DNA from: Pratylenchus scribneri
Taxonomy: Eukaryota; Nematoda; Chromadorea; Rhabditida; Pratylenchidae
Direction of reading: 5' to 3'
Length of the DNA: 64,000 nucleotides
Assembly (NCBI GenBank): GCA_030063045.1
Contig: JAQSEB010000022.1
Coordinates: forward strand, 2,047,501 to 2,111,500
Shown here: positions 41,793 through 55,994 of the stretch, piece by piece
Position numbering within the stretch: the first letter of the stretch is position 1
Layout of the letters: the number at the start of each line of letters is the position of its first letter
The notes under the pieces: model-generated
Told to the model about the DNA's origin: nothing
Databases searched by the model: none
What the model saw: only the letters and a program-made list of their open reading frames with translations
Position numbers and translations under genes: made by a program

Positions 41793-42209
41793 TTTTTCTA
41801 AAAAAATATTTTTAGTATTTGTAATCAAAATAAATAGTAAATAGAAATAGTGAAGCACTTCATTCAATTCAAAACAATATTTCTATCCAATCCAATTTCA
41901 ATTACCATTGGAATCGGTTCTTATTAGGGACTTTATTTCAACTTGCTCTTGCTACACTTGCTTTTTTTGTTTTTATTAAAAGCTAATAAGTTCAGTCAGA
42001 ATAATAATAGAGGGAAGATGGGAGAATATTTATCTATTATTCTTTTTCGCATGCAAATGCAAACTTTTTTCTGCAATTTTTTCTATCCATTCAATTCCAA
42101 TAGCCTAGCGCTAGCATAGCGGCCTAGCCTATGTGTTATCAAGTTACCACTTACCTCTTACCTGATATCAGGATTCAGGAGTGAATAATGAATGTTTAAT
42201 AATAATAAT
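41793..42209. other. Spacer between RanBP3 promoter and PDZ gene 3' flank
   Basis: AT-rich, with a small GC-rich patch around 42100-42130 ('cctagcgctagc', a short palindrome). No gene is seen. Confidence 0.5.
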
Positions 42210-42435
42210 TAATAAATACACAAAATAAGACAAGATAATTACTCATATACAAAATATAAAACATAATTTAATATTTCAATTTATTCAATGCATATACAAA
42301 AATACAACAACAATATCAAGTATATTATACAATGTGAATGAGAAAGGGCTAACAACAACAATGTGAATGGGTGAATGGGAAAAGGGCTAACAACAATGTG
42401 AATGGGTGAATGGGAGAGGGTTTATTGTTGCTGTT
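42210..42435. repeat. Left arm of a perfect 226-bp inverted repeat
   Basis: Every base from 42210 to 42435 is the reverse complement of 43794-44019. This arm contains the last four codons, the stop and the 3' flank of the PDZ gene. It includes two 'cacccattcacattg' near-duplicates that are themselves repeated. Confidence 0.97.
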
Positions 42436-43581
42436 GTTGACATCTTGCTGGCGAATTCGGTATGCCATTGGTCACTGGGCGGAGTGGACGTCCCGTGTTG
42501 TCGCTCTGTATTGCTGTGACTTCGGCATTTCCCATCGTGACACGGACGTTGGCAGGTGGCTGTGGAGTTGCAGGCGGCAGAAGAATTGGCTTCGGTTGCT
42601 GTTTGTTTGCTGCTCTGTTGACTACCTGTCAAAAAATATTGAATTAATGATTTGTTTTATGATGATAATTAAATAAAACCAACCTCTTGGCGCATGATCC
42701 TTTGGACATCCTCGTTGAGTCGAACTGATGGCGGGTCGTATGCATCCTCGCGGCTGAGTACTTGAAGGGCCAACTGCTTTGCTTCTTCCGTGTCTGGTCT
42801 GCCAATGACGACTTTGACGAGTCCATTCTGAAAAATTAAAAAGTTATTGGATAAGATCATGTCAAAGGCAAAACTCACTTTTCTCAGCCCTCCGGTCAGC
42901 AGAACTTGTGCAACTTCAGCTTGGGTAACACGATTGCCATCCACGTAGATTATGTGATCACAGGGCAGAAGATGAGGGGCGCACATTGAGTTTGGCTGAA
43001 AATTAAGGGAAAATAAGAAAAGAATAAAAATTATATAAGCATAACCAACCTGAACTTCTGTGACGAGCACACGGTTGTCCCTTGTTTTGATCGCCAATCC
43101 GAAGCGGGTGTTGTGAAGGCGTTTGATCTCAACGAGCTGCAATTAAAAGAAAATAAATTTCAGAATTTTCCCTTTTCCCAATCCAACCAACCTTGTAGTG
43201 ATAACCGGCCCGCCGAGTGAGTGAAGTAGCAATTTCGGGTGGAAGATTGTCGCCCACATCTTGTCTGACCTCCACCGGTGTTTCTTCTTTTGTGCCTGGT
43301 CGTTGGATTTTGAAATTGGCCACTGGATGCGCCGCCTTGAGGACTTGGTAAAATTGTCGTTGTGTATTGATCAGCCGCCCATTGATTGCCTCGATCTTGT
43401 CGCCTGCCTTGAGGATGCCTTGAGCCGGTGTGCCTTCCTGGATGTATGTGATGACCATTCTGAAAAAAAGGGTATATAGTTTTGGCCATGAATAAATTAA
43501 ATAAACTTACGTGTCGTTCAGCCGGATTCCTAATGGTTCATTTTCTTCAAGGGGTATTTGGACGTTCAGGGTTTGGGACAT
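42422..43581 (-). CDS. Two-PDZ-domain protein
   Basis: Six exons on the minus strand. Start [20 protein letters not shown] lies 73 bp downstream of a TATA box. PDZ 1 carries [18 protein letters not shown], then [15 protein letters not shown] and [13 protein letters not shown] 2 carries [20 protein letters not shown], then [16 protein letters not shown] and [11 protein letters not shown]. The carboxylate-binding loops (PLGI, RFGLAI) and the 'GD/CDxIxxING/VDG' signatures are intact. The C-terminal third is low-complexity Pro/Gln/Asn, ending in a run of Gln before TAA. No kinase, SH3 or other domain is seen, so it is probably an adaptor; its partners are unknown. It is framed by inverted repeats that contain its own stop codon, 3' flank and promoter sequence. 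Confidence 0.85.
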
Positions 43582-43653
43582 TTGGGAAGTTGGATGTTGT
43601 TGTCGTCGATTATGCTGCTGCCGGAATGATGAGGTTGATCTCGAAAGTCGCCG

Positions 43654-43661
43654 CTTTTATA
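43654..43661 (-). promoter_or_regulatory. TATA box of the PDZ gene
   Basis: TATAAAAG on the minus strand, 73 bp before the ATG, a spacing that leaves a 5' UTR of about 40 bp. The inverted-repeat copy on the right breaks off just before this box. Confidence 0.6.
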
Positions 43662-43687
43662 GTTTATCGATTAGCAGACTTCCTATG
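43660..43687. repeat. Inner 28-bp inverted repeat, left copy (PDZ promoter)
   Basis: Perfect reverse complement of 43767-43794. It overlaps the 5' edge of the TATA box. Confidence 0.95.
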
Positions 43688-43766
43688 GTAACAGTAGTTT
43701 CCGATCAATTATACAATTAAATTAATGGTAACGAACAGATATTGATTGTATCATGATACCTGTAAT

Positions 43767-44019
43767 CATAGGAAGTCTGCTAATCGATAAACTAACAGCA
43801 ACAATAAACCCTCTCCCATTCACCCATTCACATTGTTGTTAGCCCTTTTCCCATTCACCCATTCACATTGTTGTTGTTAGCCCTTTCTCATTCACATTGT
43901 ATAATATACTTGATATTGTTGTTGTATTTTTGTATATGCATTGAATAAATTGAAATATTAAATTATGTTTTATATTTTGTATATGAGTAATTATCTTGTC
44001 TTATTTTGTGTATTTATTA
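43767..44019 (+). repeat. Inverted partial copy of the PDZ gene: promoter fused to 3' end
   Basis: Read on the plus strand, 43767-43794 equals the PDZ promoter (minus strand 43687-43660), and 43794-44019 equals the end of the PDZ gene (minus strand 42435-42210). The two parts abut, so this is an inverted copy of the locus with about 1.2 kb (TATA box, all introns and nearly all coding sequence) missing. It encodes no protein. Confidence 0.9.
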
Positions 44020-44214
44020 GTAAAGTAATTTGCCAAAAACCCAAAACACTATGCTTTCTACTTCTATTGGACAAGCTTTTTAATCGCATATAATTAAGTA
44101 AAAATTTCGTATGTTTAGCGAACCATCGTTTTAATTAATAAAAAAACCATTAAAATCAACTTAATTATTCAAAAGATATATTAATTTTTCAGGATTAGAA
44201 TTAGATTATTAAAA

Positions 44215-45389
44215 ATGATGAATTGTGATGATGAACAATTTCGAACCAAATATCCAGACAATGATGTGCCAAAATTTACTGCTGAACAAGAACTAGCATT
44301 AGGATTCGATCGACAAACGGAAGGCTTAAATTTTATCCAAAGAAGACGTTTACAAGAAAGATTAATCTGGAAAAAATATTGGGAGGTCCGCAAGAAAGAA
44401 GCTGAGGTTTGCGATAAATTATTTTATCAATAATTTCGATGCATTTAAGGGTAGTCCTTTTCTTAAAATGAAATACTATGCCAACCGTGGAATCGATGCT
44501 CCAATTACTTGGTTTCGTGAATCAATTGTTGAGCCAATGCAAGATCGTTTTCGAAAGCCATATTATCACCGACGATTTGACCGCGTTCCGGAAATTGATC
44601 AATGCGGTGTTTTGGACAGGGTTGGTGGTTCTTTTGTTACTCATCCAATCAATAATTTTAATTTAGGTCTGCATTTTTGAAGCCAATGAACAATATCGAT
44701 TCGATAAATTGGTCGACACCCTAATAATGAAAATTCTCTATGATCGTCTGTATAGATGTATGAAATTTCATGGAAGAGCATTCGTATGGAAATGCTCAAA
44801 ACTATTGGATGAGTATCACGAAAATGATTTGAATTATTTCATTAAAGTTCGTCAATTAATTGTTTCTTAAATTAACAATTTTAGTATGGTGAAATTGGCC
44901 AACCGTCGGATGGAGTTATCGACGCATATATGAAGCAAAAACATCGTCTAATTTGGGAAAGGCGCCATCCCGAAATAATGGCAGAAAGAAAACGCGTCGA
45001 AGAAGACCACAAAAAGGCAGTGGAAGAAGGGAAATTCGACTTGAGATTTTGGACAAGGTAAGCGAAAAAAAAAAAATATAAATTGAAATATTGACAATTT
45101 TAGATTTGGTTCACATCATGTCAAGCAGAATACTCTGCCAATGAACATTTACTCGCATCATTGGAAACGTGATAAATTTCCATTCGAAGGAGATCAACCA
45201 ATTTCGAAGGTTTTTTGTTGGATTAATTTAATTAATTAATATTTAATTTAATAGGATTGGCGCTATTACAAAAAACTTTCATTGGATGTTGACTTTGACA
45301 AACGCAATTATGCACCTTGGCTGAATGAGGCAACTCGAAAAGCAAAAGAATTGGAGGAACAACAGAAGCAGAATGGACCAAAAGATTAA
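44215..45389 (+). CDS. NADH:ubiquinone oxidoreductase subunit NDUFB10 (PDSW)
   Basis: Six exons give about 270 residues, longer than the 172 of human NDUFB10 because of N- and C-terminal extensions. The conserved core is ITWFRESIVEPMQDRFRKPY, YYHRRFDRVPEIDQC, FEANEQYRFDKLVDTLIM and ILYDRLYRCMKFHGRAF, matching 'YYYHRQYRRVPDITEC' and 'YEAEMQWKRDYKVD' in the human protein. Cysteines fall in the places expected of this twin-Cys accessory subunit. The protein is an accessory subunit of complex I in the inner membrane arm, facing the intermembrane space. The start at 44215 is the first of two adjacent Met codons and follows a TTTTTCAG acceptor. PITP begins only 283 bp downstream on the same strand, so the two could share an operon. 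Confidence 0.9.
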
Positions 45390-45671
45390 GAAGAGTCAAT
45401 TCAATATGATGAAGAGGCCTTTGACTTATAGGAAATTAAAATTCATCCGGAAAATTGGCTTTTTGTTTTACATTTTAATTGTATTATGTTCACCTGATTT
45501 GATAAAGAAAATATTCTATTTATTTAAATTAAAACAATGTTGTAAAGATCATATATATTTTAACAATTTTATTTATCCAATATTATTTTATTTTTCAGAG
45601 AGCTTAAAAGTTCCGGTTAAAATTTCCTGTGATTTTCTTCATTTTCTTTTTGACTGGATTTGGGAGGCTCA

Positions 45672-47077
45672 ATGATCATCAAAGAATAGTTTGTTTATTT
45701 TAATTGATTAATTCAATTTTCATTTAAATTTAAGCCGAATTGTGTTGCCAATGACCGTTGATGAATATCAAATTGGCCAATTATATTCTGTGGCCGAAGC
45801 ATCCAAACAGGTTTTGAAAAATAAATTGTAAATATTTTAATAAATTTTAGGAGACTGGCGGTGGCGAGGGAGTTGAAGTGCTCGTCAATAAACCATTCAA
45901 TGATGTTCCCTTATTCAATGGGGCATTCACCAAAGGACAATACACTCACAAAATCTATCATCTTGAATCGTAAATAATTCATTGATTATTTAAAATGCGA
46001 AATGATTATACGGTTCAATGGTTTGTCCTAAACCCTTTAACATTATATCCAATTGATAGATTACTTCGATACGCGTCATTTGATTATTGGTTTGGGTTTA
46101 AAACCATTTCCAACTTTAGTTTTGAACCAAAAACCATGAGATTGTTTAAATGGTTTAAAACGCTAAATTTTTGACCAAACTATGACATATTTATATGCTA
46201 ATAAAGCGTTTTGATGAAATCTATCGATTGGTATAGGGTTTGAGGTCTAGGACAAACCATTAAACCGCTAAACTCTTCGTCAAATTAAATACCATTCAAA
46301 TATTTATTAAATAATATTTAAATTAATTGTTTATTTTTGTAGAAAGGTGCCATCCATTGTGAAAGCAATTTTGCCAAAAGGATCGTTGAATATTCACGAA
46401 CATGCCTGGAATGCTTATCCGTATTGCAAAACTGAATTGTCCAACCCGGATTATATGAAGGACAATTTCTTCGTTCGCATCGAAACAATTCACCTGAACA
46501 ATGACAGAGGAAAAAATGAGAATGTTTGAATTTTTGGATAATTTTAAATTAATTTTCCATCGTTTTTTAGGCCCATTGTCTGCCAAAGGATGTTTTGGAG
46601 AAGAGGGAAGTGGTCCATATTGACATTGCAGAAGACGAAGAATTCTTGAATTCATCCGTAAGCCGAAATATTAATTAGATTTAACAATTATTTTAGGATA
46701 TCCTCGAGGAGACCAGTCCATCCCAATTTCATTCACAAAAGACCGGAAGGGGCCCACTGGAGCCCGGATGGAGGAAAAATTGTCAACCGGTGATGTGCGC
46801 CTATAAATTGGTTACAATCAATTTCAAATGGTTTGGACTGCAGAAAATGGTGGAATCATTCGGACATAAGGTTCAATTTATTAAATTAAATTTAATAATT
46901 AAATTCATTTTTAAGCAATATCCTCGTCTATTCTGCAAATTCCACCGTGAACTGTTCTGTTGGATTGATCGATGGCATGGATTGACATTGGCCCAAATTC
47001 GCGAGATTGAGGAACAAGTGAAGAGGGAATTGGACGAAGCACGAAAATCCGGAAATCCAAGAGGAATGACCGCCTAA
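45672..47077 (+). CDS. Phosphatidylinositol transfer protein, class I
   Basis: The first exon is only 17 bp (MIIKE plus two bases) and splices to [20 protein letters not shown], giving the classic PITP N-terminus. Further blocks are [87 protein letters not shown], and [20 protein letters not shown] with the C-terminal lid. Total length is about 270 residues, as usual for PITP-alpha/beta. The protein is cytosolic and exchanges phosphatidylinositol and phosphatidylcholine between membranes, supporting phosphoinositide signalling. The motifs for lipid binding (NPN/NAYPYC region, T-rich PKC-like site) are intact. The intron around 45972-46340 is long because an inverted-repeat element is inserted in it. 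Confidence 0.95.
46011..46267. repeat. Inverted-repeat element (MITE-like), copy B
   Basis: Left end 'cggttcaatggtttgtccta' and right end, reverse-complemented, 'cggtttaatggtttgtccta' match at 19 of 20 bases; pairing continues through 'aatcgatagatt' further in. About 257 bp, non-coding, inside a PITP intron. It is related to the sequence at 11172-11439. Confidence 0.75.
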
Positions 47078-47557
47078 TATTGATTGGTGGAATATTGACC
47101 AGCAAAACAGAATTTCCCTCAAAAATTTCTTCGCAATTGATTGATTGATGATAAACAAAATGAAGCAAAATAATACATATATTTTACCCCCAAATTCGAG
47201 TAATGTGTTTTTGGTTTCTATTTTTGATTCTACCAAAACCCAATTATTGTTTGTTTGTCCATTTCCATCCCACAACTAAGATCTATCCTTCAAAGGTGTT
47301 ATTTCTCTATTCTTCATTCATTGTTTGAATTGTGAATCAACAAAACCCATCATAAATTTCTCTTCTTTTTCTGACCATCACCCTTAATTGCATTGCAATT
47401 GTATTGTTCAAAAATGGAAAAGGCCAAGAATAAAAAAATTGCATTTTAAAATGAGATTTTATTTGATAAAATAAATAAAGAATGGAATCAAAAATAAAAA
47501 CAAAAAAGAAAAACAGATAAATGTAATGAAAACAAAAAATAAATCAATTAATATTCC
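47078..47557. other. Convergent 3' flanks of PITP and RPB2
   Basis: AT-rich 3' UTR-type sequence; no gene is seen. Confidence 0.55.
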
Positions 47558-52171
<4,614 letters not shown>

Positions 52172-52828
52172 TTTGAAATTTTAGATTAGATCTCTGAATT
52201 TTATTTTGATTAAAATTTTGTCTTTAAATTAATAATCGTCATCCGATCATGAAAAAAGCTAAACTTGTGTTAGTTAATGCATATATAATTTGGGGCATTT
52301 AAGGGGAAGGAATTTTCAACAGGAGTAGGAGCATTTTTGGAGGGTGAGGGGCGGGTTGGGACTTGAGAGAGACAAAAATGAAATAATTTTCATTATTTGA
52401 TGAATTTAACATATTTATTATCCTTTTCATTAAACTGATACAAAGCAGCAACTTTTTAAATACCGATAAACAAGGAATTTGAAGGTAGTTACTAGTTAAG
52501 CCAGTACTTTTAATTTTAAGCAAAAGTCAAGCTCTTCTAATCTCACTGGAGCCAAATAACGAATTTTCCGAAATCAAAAAACATTCTTCTGATTCCGACT
52601 CAATTATCGGATGCTTACAAAAGGTAATAATGATTGAAGTATTATGATCAATTACAACCAAGAAACAAATAATATACAAATTTCAATTATTTATAATTCT
52701 CTATTTATTTTAAACACAATATGAAAATGAGATCACAATTACAAAAATATCTTTTCAAAAATACAAAAAAAAAAAAACAATATATGGAGAATAAATCACA
52801 TTCATCATTATTCTTCTTTCTTTCCTGT
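52172..52828. other. Spacer between RPB2 5' end and the PI-synthase-like gene
   Basis: AT-rich, no gene recognised. It must hold the RPB2 promoter and the 3' end of the next minus-strand gene. Confidence 0.5.
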
Positions 52829-53581
52829 TCATCGAATCCGTTGATTTTGTTCCACTGTTTGATTGATTGCCGCAATTGCTTGACAGGCCGTTGACAGGAG
52901 CATTAAATTCTTCCAAGATTTGAGAGCCGCCATTGAAAAAGCCATAAGTGCCAGAAAATAAGTAAAGCTGATGAAGTGCAGGCTCGGTCCAGGCCAAAAA
53001 TACGCCAAATACAAGAGTCCATAAAACGCTTCGTTCCCGAGATGCATTGACCTGTAATTTGATTGATTAGAATATTATTGGATTATTTTTAAACTACTTA
53101 CATTGTTTCTTGTTTGTGGGTATTGATTCCTCCGCCATCGCCCGCCATGACAGTTGCATGTAGATGAAGCCAATAGGAAGCAATATCACTAAAATTAATG
53201 GGAAATATTTAAAAATATTTTAAAAGACTTACAGGACAGCAGCAAAATTCAGGAGGTAGAAATAGGTTGGATAGAACATGCAAAGGACCATATGTAGAAC
53301 AAGCAATGCACAACGATCGATGAGTAGGTCCAGCAAGGCGCCAAATTGAGTTTCTAAAATGAATAATTTACAAAAAAATTTTGACAAAAAAATGACAAAC
53401 CTTGATTGAATTTTCGTGCCACCTGTCCATAGTTTGCGCCCAGAAAAGTGTTGATGGAATAATAGATTGCAGCCTGGTATGGTTTCGTTGTCATGGCCAA
53501 AAAGGAAAGGAACAGCAGCATAATTCGGGCATAGCTCAATATGTTTGGATAATAAAAGAACACGGGATTGATTGAGGACAT
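52829..53581 (-). CDS. Phosphatidylinositol synthase-like protein, catalytic Asp pair missing
   Basis: Four exons (start MSSINPVFFYYPNILSYARI) give about 210 residues, the size of CDIPT/PIS. Family similarity is clear along the whole length: YPNILSYARI, ARKFNQETQFGALLDLLIDR, SYWLHLHATV and GNEAFYGLLYLAYFWPGP match 'VPNLIGYARI', 'ARALNQGTRFGAMLDMLTDR', 'SHWLHLHSSV' and 'GNELFYCLLYLF' of human PIS. CDP-alcohol phosphotransferases need D-x2-D-G-x2-A-R-x8-G-x3-D-x3-D. Here the first part reads GANYGQVAR: Gly replaces the first Asp and Tyr the second, while the last two Asp remain. All of this is in one exon, so splicing does not explain it. Several membrane segments suggest an ER protein. It is probably inactive as a synthase and may be a regulatory paralogue; a true PIS should exist elsewhere in the genome. 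Confidence 0.85.
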
Positions 53582-53628
53582 TTTGAAAATAATTTTTGGA
53601 GAATGAATCTAGAGGTGTCAAAATTCTA

Positions 53629-53636
53629 TTTTTATA
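53629..53636 (-). promoter_or_regulatory. TATA box of the PI-synthase-like gene
   Basis: TATAAAAA on the minus strand, 48 bp upstream of the ATG. Confidence 0.5.
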
Positions 53637-53816
53637 CTCAAATTTTGGCTTGGTATTCCTACATCCTACTTTCTAATAAGTAATTATAATTAATAAGTGC
53701 TCTAATCGGTTTCATTAATTTTTATGATACCGTAATATCGCGCATAATACTGTTCAAAATTCTGTTGTATCAAATATCGATCGATCATATGTCCCACCTC
53801 CCACTCTCAGTCAGCA

Positions 53817-53824
53817 TATAAAAG
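53817..53824 (+). promoter_or_regulatory. TATA box of the PTP-like gene
   Basis: TATAAAAG, 50 bp upstream of the ATG at 53874. It decides against the in-frame Met at 53835, which would lie only about 11 bp downstream of the box. Confidence 0.6.
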
Positions 53825-53873
53825 TGTCTTTGTATTGATTGGCATATCAATATCAACTCAACATCCGGCACTC

Positions 53874-55204
53874 ATGGCACAAATTCTATCTGCTTCTGAC
53901 GACATGGCGCAACAATCAACACAATATCAATTGAAGGAAGCCGAGACAGTCAAGGATTTTTTAACCCGGCCGAAGCAAGATCACGAATTGCAAATTGATT
54001 ACAACAGTTTTGATCGCAAGGAGCGCCACTTTTGCAACTTTTACTTCAGCAACAATATTTACGTGAGTTTTATGGGGAAATTATCATAAAAAACTATAAT
54101 TCTTTTTTTTTTTTTGCCAGCGTTCCCAATTTGCCAATGTGCCGTTGTATGATGAAGACCGTGTCCAGATGCCATCAAAGGAATTTATTCATGCCAGCTT
54201 AATAGTCACAGCGGAAGCAAAAGGCGGAAACTACATTCAAGCACAAATACCATTGGTCAAACCGAAGCGTCCAAGGATTGATACGCAGAAAATTTTTTGG
54301 CAAATGGTGTGGAAATTGGACGTCGAAATTTGTGTGTGCGCCGCTCATTTGGGCAAGGAGAAACATTGTGACTTTTTCTTCAAAACAAAAGTGGGCGCCC
54401 GATATAAGGTAAGGTTTTATGATTTATTAAAGACAGTAAAATACAAATTTATTATTTAGATTGATCCGTACACCATCATTGCGCAGGAGAAAAAGACAAA
54501 AAATGCTTGGGATTGGACTTATTATCGTCTTCGAATTGCGGCCAAGGACAAAAAGAACGAACGAATTTTGCATATGATTATGTGCCATGGCTGGACGGTT
54601 AGTTTTATTTAACATCATTTTTTACTAGATTTAATCTCCCCATTTTTTCAGGATGATCCGCAGACAGATGAAATGAAATACGATAAACTGGTCAATTTGC
54701 TGAAGTTCGTTTGGGACATTGAAGATGATTGCGAGCAACAATGCCGAAGCAGAGGCCAACGGAATGCGAATAATCGACCGCCTCCAACACTGGTGCTGAG
54801 TTCGGCTGGACAAAATCGATCGGGATTATTTGTGGCTGCATCCATCATTGGCCGAGAAATGCAACGGAAGGACATGCGTTCAGTATACAGGTTAGTTCAG
54901 GGTAAAATAATTTAAATAAAATAATCCTCATATTTATTTCAGATTGAAGAATGTTGAAGACAAACTGCGAAATCTTCGTGCAATTCGATATGGTGTGTTC
55001 GATCGGCGTACAAACTTCATTTTGCTCCTTCAAACCTTGATTGAAATTGCCTGCCGAAACCGAATTGCGCAGAGAAATGACACCGAAGCGGCACGGCGCA
55101 TTTTGCGAAGGTTGGTTTACATTTTCGAAAATAACATTTAATAACTGATTATTTTAAGTTGTCTGGATGAGATTCGCCAAAAACGTAATCCAAGGCTGAG
55201 ATGA
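53874..55204 (+). CDS. Protein tyrosine phosphatase-like pseudophosphatase (Cys to Ser)
   Basis: Six exons give about 340 residues, one PTP domain with a short N-terminal extension. Family landmarks in order are NNIYRSQFANVPLYDEDRV, EFIHASLIV (for 'YINASLI'), NYIQAQIPL (for 'YI.TQGPL'), KIFWQMVWK, HGWTDDPQ (WPD loop, Asp kept), and VLSSAGQNRSGLFVAA for the P-loop 'VHCSAGIGRSGTF'. The nucleophile Cys is Ser and the preceding His is Leu, while the Arg of the P-loop is kept, so phosphatase activity is not expected but phosphotyrosine binding could remain. In C. elegans, PTP-like EGG-3/4/5 proteins are known inactive members with regulatory roles; orthology to them is not shown. Divergent from the PI-synthase-like gene over a 292-bp shared spacer. 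Confidence 0.85.
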
Positions 55205-55994
55205 TGTGCACCTTTATGGATGGATGGATCAATGCAATTTCAACACAAAGAGGATATCGATTGAATGATAATAATTCCCCAACATATCATTTCCCATTTT
55301 TTGTTTGTAAATGCTTCAATTTCTGTATATTGTTCTTTGCTCTAATTTTTTTTTATATCTTTGTTTTTTTTCTTTTTTGTTTATGAATTAAATAAAAGAA
55401 TAAAATGTTGTATTTTATTTTACTAAACTTTTTTACTTGGGTAACTGTAGTTTCTTCAATTTTGTTGGTGCCAATTTCCGGACATTTTCTTTTCCTATCA
55501 AAAGTTTAGATGATATCCGACTAATAAACCAACAATCCTGCTGTTATAGGAGAAATTGGTTTCGTCCCAATTTTATTAATAATTATCTTTCGTGATGTAT
55601 AAATGCCAAATAATGTTCAATATTTTTATTCATTCATTTTTCACAATTGTTGGGAATCGTACAATAAATGTATAGAAGACAATAAAAACCCGCGTAGAGA
55701 ACAAATAAGTATAAACAATTTGTGATTGTCATTTTTGATACAGTTCATGATTGAATGATTGATTCATCATTCATAAATCGGGTGGAATTAAACAAAAGAG
55801 AAGACTACAATGTAATAAATGAATGGGAATGGAATGTTCATTGACTGATAAATTATTTAATAAAATTACTTACATGAATAGTAAGATGAGTATAAATTAT
55901 GAATAGACTATACAAATTGTTGTATTTGGGAATTTAGAAATAAACAAACACAGAGTTGAAAAGAAATGCAAATTAGAAATTTTTGGGCATTTTT
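55205..55994. other. Convergent 3' flanks of PTP-like and MAST genes
   Basis: AT-rich 3' UTR-type sequence with AATAAA near 55391; no gene is seen. Confidence 0.55.

Noticed and set aside
42387..42632. Alternative minus-strand frame at the end of the PDZ gene
   Set aside because: The splice acceptor and phase after RIMRQE select the other frame, which ends in the Gln run and TAA at 42422.
53835..53873. Upstream in-frame Met for the PTP-like gene
   Set aside because: It lies about 11 bp after the TATA box, upstream of the expected transcription start.
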